The notes beneath the pieces were generated by a model that saw only the letters and a list, made by a program, of their open reading frames with translations, ran no database searches and had not been told where the DNA came from. The translations under genes were made by a program, and so were the position numbers. 8,839 nucleotides of DNA from assembly GCA_947003375.1 (NCBI GenBank), contig CAMQOJ010000153.1, forward strand, positions 1 through 8,839. The letters run 5' to 3'. The number at the start of each line of letters is the position of its first letter. The stretch's first letter is position 1. Below, in pieces: positions 7,497 to 8,839 of this stretch. Origin of the DNA: an uncultured Lachnospiraceae bacterium. GTDB lineage: Bacteria; Bacillota; Clostridia; Lachnospirales; Lachnospiraceae.

Positions 7497-7513
7497 GATA
7501 ACGCGCCATTATC
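7497..7513. promoter_or_regulatory. Dyad operator-like site 1 (diverged copy)
   Basis: GATAACGCGCCATTATC has GATAA/TTATC arms and the same 17-base length as the two dyads of the 19-bp inverted repeat. Its centre is exactly 60 bases from that of the left arm (7505 and 7565). It lies 47 bases upstream of the wzm start. It may bind the same protein as the other two; the protein is unknown. Confidence 0.45.
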
Positions 7514-7554
7514 CAGCCTTAATGTCTCAGGATTCCTGTTGTGAATGCTACCAA

Positions 7555-7573
7555 CTGATAATCCGCAATTATC
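7555..7573 (+). repeat. 19-bp inverted repeat, left arm (also a dyad)
   Basis: CTGATAATCCGCAATTATC is identical to the reverse complement of 7779-7797. Internally it is a dyad with six-base arms GATAAT/ATTATC around an asymmetric CCGCA core. With one more base on each side, TGATAAT and ATTATCA pair perfectly at 7556-7574. An internal dyad with an asymmetric core is the form of a site-specific recombinase site, but also of an operator. Confidence 0.85.
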
Positions 7574-7676
7574 ATGTGTCCATTAATGGCTATATACTAA
7601 ATATAACCCGTAAACCAAATGATTTGCCCTCTTCTGGCTGCGAAATCTGTCCATTCACCCCATCTTTCGAACAGCC

Positions 7677-7685
7677 ATTATACCA
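7677..7685 (-). promoter_or_regulatory. Extended -10 promoter facing wzm
   Basis: TGGTATAAT on the minus strand matches the extended -10 form TGnTATAAT perfectly. No good -35 is seen at 17 bp (CACCCA), which extended -10 promoters can lack. Transcription would begin near 7670, giving a leader of about 220 bases that passes through the left repeat arm and dyad site 1. It lies inside the segment bounded by the 19-bp inverted repeat. Confidence 0.45.
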
Positions 7686-7708
7686 AATCATACAATACAT
7701 GGGTGATA

Positions 7709-7738
7709 TTTTCAAGTAGTATTTCCTTTTTTTAAGAT
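7709..7738 (+). promoter_or_regulatory. Weak candidate promoter for ugd
   Basis: TTTTCA and TAAGAT are separated by 18 bases, each with four of six consensus positions. It lies about 100 bases before ugd and is the best sigma-70-like pair I found on this strand, but the match is poor. TACAAT at 7691-7696 is another -10 possibility without a fitting -35. Confidence 0.2.
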
Positions 7739-7761
7739 TTTTCCACCAAATCGGCATTCAG

Positions 7762-7771
7762 GGCGTTCGCC
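7762..7771 (+). repeat. Ten-base GC palindrome, right copy
   Basis: GGCGTTCGCC is the reverse complement of 7486-7495. It lies just inside the right arm of the 19-bp repeat, whereas its partner lies outside the left arm. The pair is therefore not simply an extension of the same inverted repeat. Confidence 0.5.
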
Positions 7772-7778
7772 AATAGCA

Positions 7779-7797
7779 GATAATTGCGGATTATCAG
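7779..7797 (-). repeat. 19-bp inverted repeat, right arm (also a dyad)
   Basis: On the plus strand this contains GATAATTGCGGATTATC, and over 19 bases it is the exact reverse complement of 7555-7573. It lies 42 bases upstream of the ugd start and 30 bases before its ribosome-binding site, where a bound protein could block ugd transcription. Confidence 0.85.
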
Positions 7798-7826
7798 AGT
7801 AAAACATTGTGGCTGCCCATTTCACA

Positions 7827-7832
7827 AGAGGA
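7827..7832 (+). promoter_or_regulatory. Ribosome-binding site of ugd
   Basis: AGAGGA lies seven bases before the ATG at 7840 and sets the start that gives the normal Rossmann-fold N-terminus. Confidence 0.6.
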
Positions 7833-7839
7833 TTATAAG

Positions 7840-8839
7840 ATGAAAATTACTATAGCCGGAGCTGGATATGTAGGTTTGTCAAATGCTGTTTTATTGGCAC
7901 AGCATAATCAGGTAACACTTGTTGATGTCATCCAGGAAAAAATCAATCTAATCAATCAGCATAAATCGCCGATTGCAGACAAGGAGATTGAGGACTATCT
8001 TTTGACAAAGGATTTAGATCTGACGGCTACGGTGGATGCTGGCTCAGCTTATTCCGATGCAGACTATGTCATCATATCCACTCCCACCAATTACGACCCA
8101 GAAAAGAATCATTTTGACACTACTTCTGTGGAAGCAGTAATCCGACAGGTGGTTGAGCACAATCCGAATGCTATCATAGTCATCAAATCCACAGTGCCTG
8201 TGGGCTATACTGTTTCTGTCCGCGAGAAGCTGCGGTGTAGCAATATTTTGTTTTCACCGGAATTCTTAAGGGAAGGAAGGGCATTATATGATAATTTATA
8301 CCCCTCGAGGATAATCGTAGCCGCTCCCAGAGGAGACGAATCGCTTTACGAAAAGGCACGACAATTTTCAGAACTCTTGAAGGAAGGTGCCATCAAGAAA
8401 GATGTGCCCATATTGCTTACTGATTTAACAGAAGCCGAAGCAATAAAGTTATTTGCTAATACTTACTTAGCCCTTCGTGTCGCTTTCTTTAATGAATTGG
8501 ATACATACACGGAGATAAGGGGACTGGACAGCAGGCAAATCATAGAGGGAATCGGTCTGGATCCCAGAATAGGCGACTTCTACAATAATCCTTCTTTTGG
8601 ATATGGCGGCTACTGTCTCCCCAAAGACACGAAACAGCTACTGGCCAATTACGATAACGTACCAAACAATATGATCAGCGCCGTTGTCGAAGCGAACCGA
8701 ACCAGAAAGGACTTTGTCACCGAGAGGATTCTGCGGAAAGCCGGATTTTATGATGACATGGACAAAAATTATACAGTCGGCATTTACAGGCTTACAATGA
8801 AAGCCGATTCCGACAACTTCCGCCACAGCAGTGTACAGG
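7840..8839 (+). CDS. ugd: UDP-glucose 6-dehydrogenase, short type (3' end cut by window edge)
   Basis: This enzyme oxidises UDP-glucose to UDP-glucuronate with two NAD+, supplying acidic sugar for capsules and other glycans. The first 333 of about 388 expected residues are visible and the frame is open to the end. The N-terminus has the NAD-binding GAGYVG loop (7-12). Catalytic positions match the short bacterial enzymes, numbered one lower than in the Streptococcus pyogenes protein for the later residues: SPEFLREG with Glu141 and Glu145, Lys203 and Asn207 in EAIKLFANTYLALR, and the nucleophile Cys259 with Asp263 in GYGGYCLPKD. The visible end, GIYRLTMKADSDNFRHSS, matches the start of the family's C-terminal UDP-binding part. 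It diverges from wzm and shares its control region. Base composition is intermediate (29 of 60 in row 8041-8100), unlike the GC-rich transporter core. No damage is seen. Confidence 0.95.
   Translation, partial: MKITIAGAGYVGLSNAVLLAQHNQVTLVDVIQEKINLINQHKSPIADKEIEDYLLTKDLDLTATVDAGSAYSDADYVIISTPTNYDPEKNHFDTTSVEAVIRQVVEHNPNAIIVIKSTVPVGYTVSVREKLRCSNILFSPEFLREGRALYDNLYPSRIIVAAPRGDESLYEKARQFSELLKEGAIKKDVPILLTDLTEAEAIKLFANTYLALRVAFFNELDTYTEIRGLDSRQIIEGIGLDPRIGDFYNNPSFGYGGYCLPKDTKQLLANYDNVPNNMISAVVEANRTRKDFVTERILRKAGFYDDMDKNYTVGIYRLTMKADSDNFRHSSVQ

Larger units (their letters stand above)
7555..7797. other. Possible invertible promoter segment (inferred)
   Basis: A 205-bp AT-rich segment (7574-7778) is flanked by perfect 19-bp inverted repeats and carries an outward-reading extended -10 promoter between two divergent genes. 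Arm length and spacing are in the range known for phase-variable promoter switches of surface-glycan loci in gut bacteria. No recombinase gene is in the window. Inversion is not shown by this single sequence. The alternative is a pair of operators. Confidence 0.35.
7451..7839. other. Divergent wzm-ugd intergenic control region
   Basis: No convincing gene lies in these 389 bases. The middle, about 7515-7800, is AT-rich. It contains a perfect 19-bp inverted repeat, a third related dyad, two copies in opposite orientation of a ten-base GC-rich palindrome, an extended -10 promoter facing wzm and a weak candidate facing ugd. A run of seven T lies at about 7727-7733. Confidence 0.8.

Noticed and set aside
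7481..7516. A Rho-independent terminator or riboswitch upstream of wzm
   Set aside because: The GC palindrome has only a two-base centre and is followed by no T-run in either direction. The dyads make short six-base stems. No known riboswitch core was seen.
7522..7719. A 65-codon plus-strand open frame in the wzm-ugd intergenic region
   Set aside because: It has no ribosome-binding site and no recognised motif, runs through the left repeat arm and the minus-strand promoter, and lies in DNA with obvious regulatory structure. A small Cys-containing peptide cannot be fully excluded.

Overview
This window is part of a surface-polysaccharide locus. A three-gene block on the minus strand encodes an ABC-transporter export system of the Wzm/Wzt type (permease 7450-6671, ATPase with a C-terminal glycan-binding domain 6670-5222) and one very large assembly protein (5215-1067). 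In that 1382-residue protein a polysaccharide pyruvyl transferase-like domain, a coiled coil, a GT2 glycosyltransferase and a GT4 glycosyltransferase follow each other. Downstream on the same strand lies an AT-rich gene for a YfhO/GT-C-like membrane protein, cut by the left edge. On the plus strand, diverging from the permease gene, is ugd (UDP-glucose 6-dehydrogenase), cut by the right edge. No RNA gene, CRISPR array, transposase or origin was seen.

Organism: a bacterium, but the lineage is not fixed by the sequence. Strong GGAGG-type ribosome-binding sites, heavy use of AGG for arginine, and a Wzt-type exporter beside YfhO-like and short-type Ugd proteins fit an anaerobic Bacillota member (Lachnospiraceae-like, or the Gram-negative Negativicutes). 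This is low-confidence inference.

How the genes would work together: Ugd supplies UDP-glucuronate. The GT2 and GT4 domains extend a lipid-linked glycan in the cytoplasm. The pyruvyl transferase-like domain may cap or decorate the chain. The Wzt C-terminal domain recognises the finished chain and Wzm/Wzt export it. The GT-C-like protein may add sugars on the outer face. By analogy with WbdD/WbdA and WbbB, the coiled coil between the putative capping domain and the polymerase domains could be a chain-length ruler, here within a single polypeptide.

Two features stand out. First, base composition is mosaic. The transporter core and the GT2/GT4 core are about 60-67% GC in hand-counted rows. The segment from about 3400 to 5660 is about 35-50% GC and encodes exactly the Wzt glycan-binding domain plus the pyruvyl transferase-like domain. 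Its two joints fall in the coiled-coil/linker parts of two different proteins, as if a specificity-plus-capping cassette had been swapped as a unit. Second, the 389-base region between the divergent wzm and ugd genes carries a perfect 19-bp inverted repeat (7555-7573 and 7779-7797). It flanks a 205-bp AT-rich segment with an extended -10 promoter facing wzm. This could be an invertible (phase-variable) promoter or a set of paired operators; a third related dyad lies at 7497-7513.
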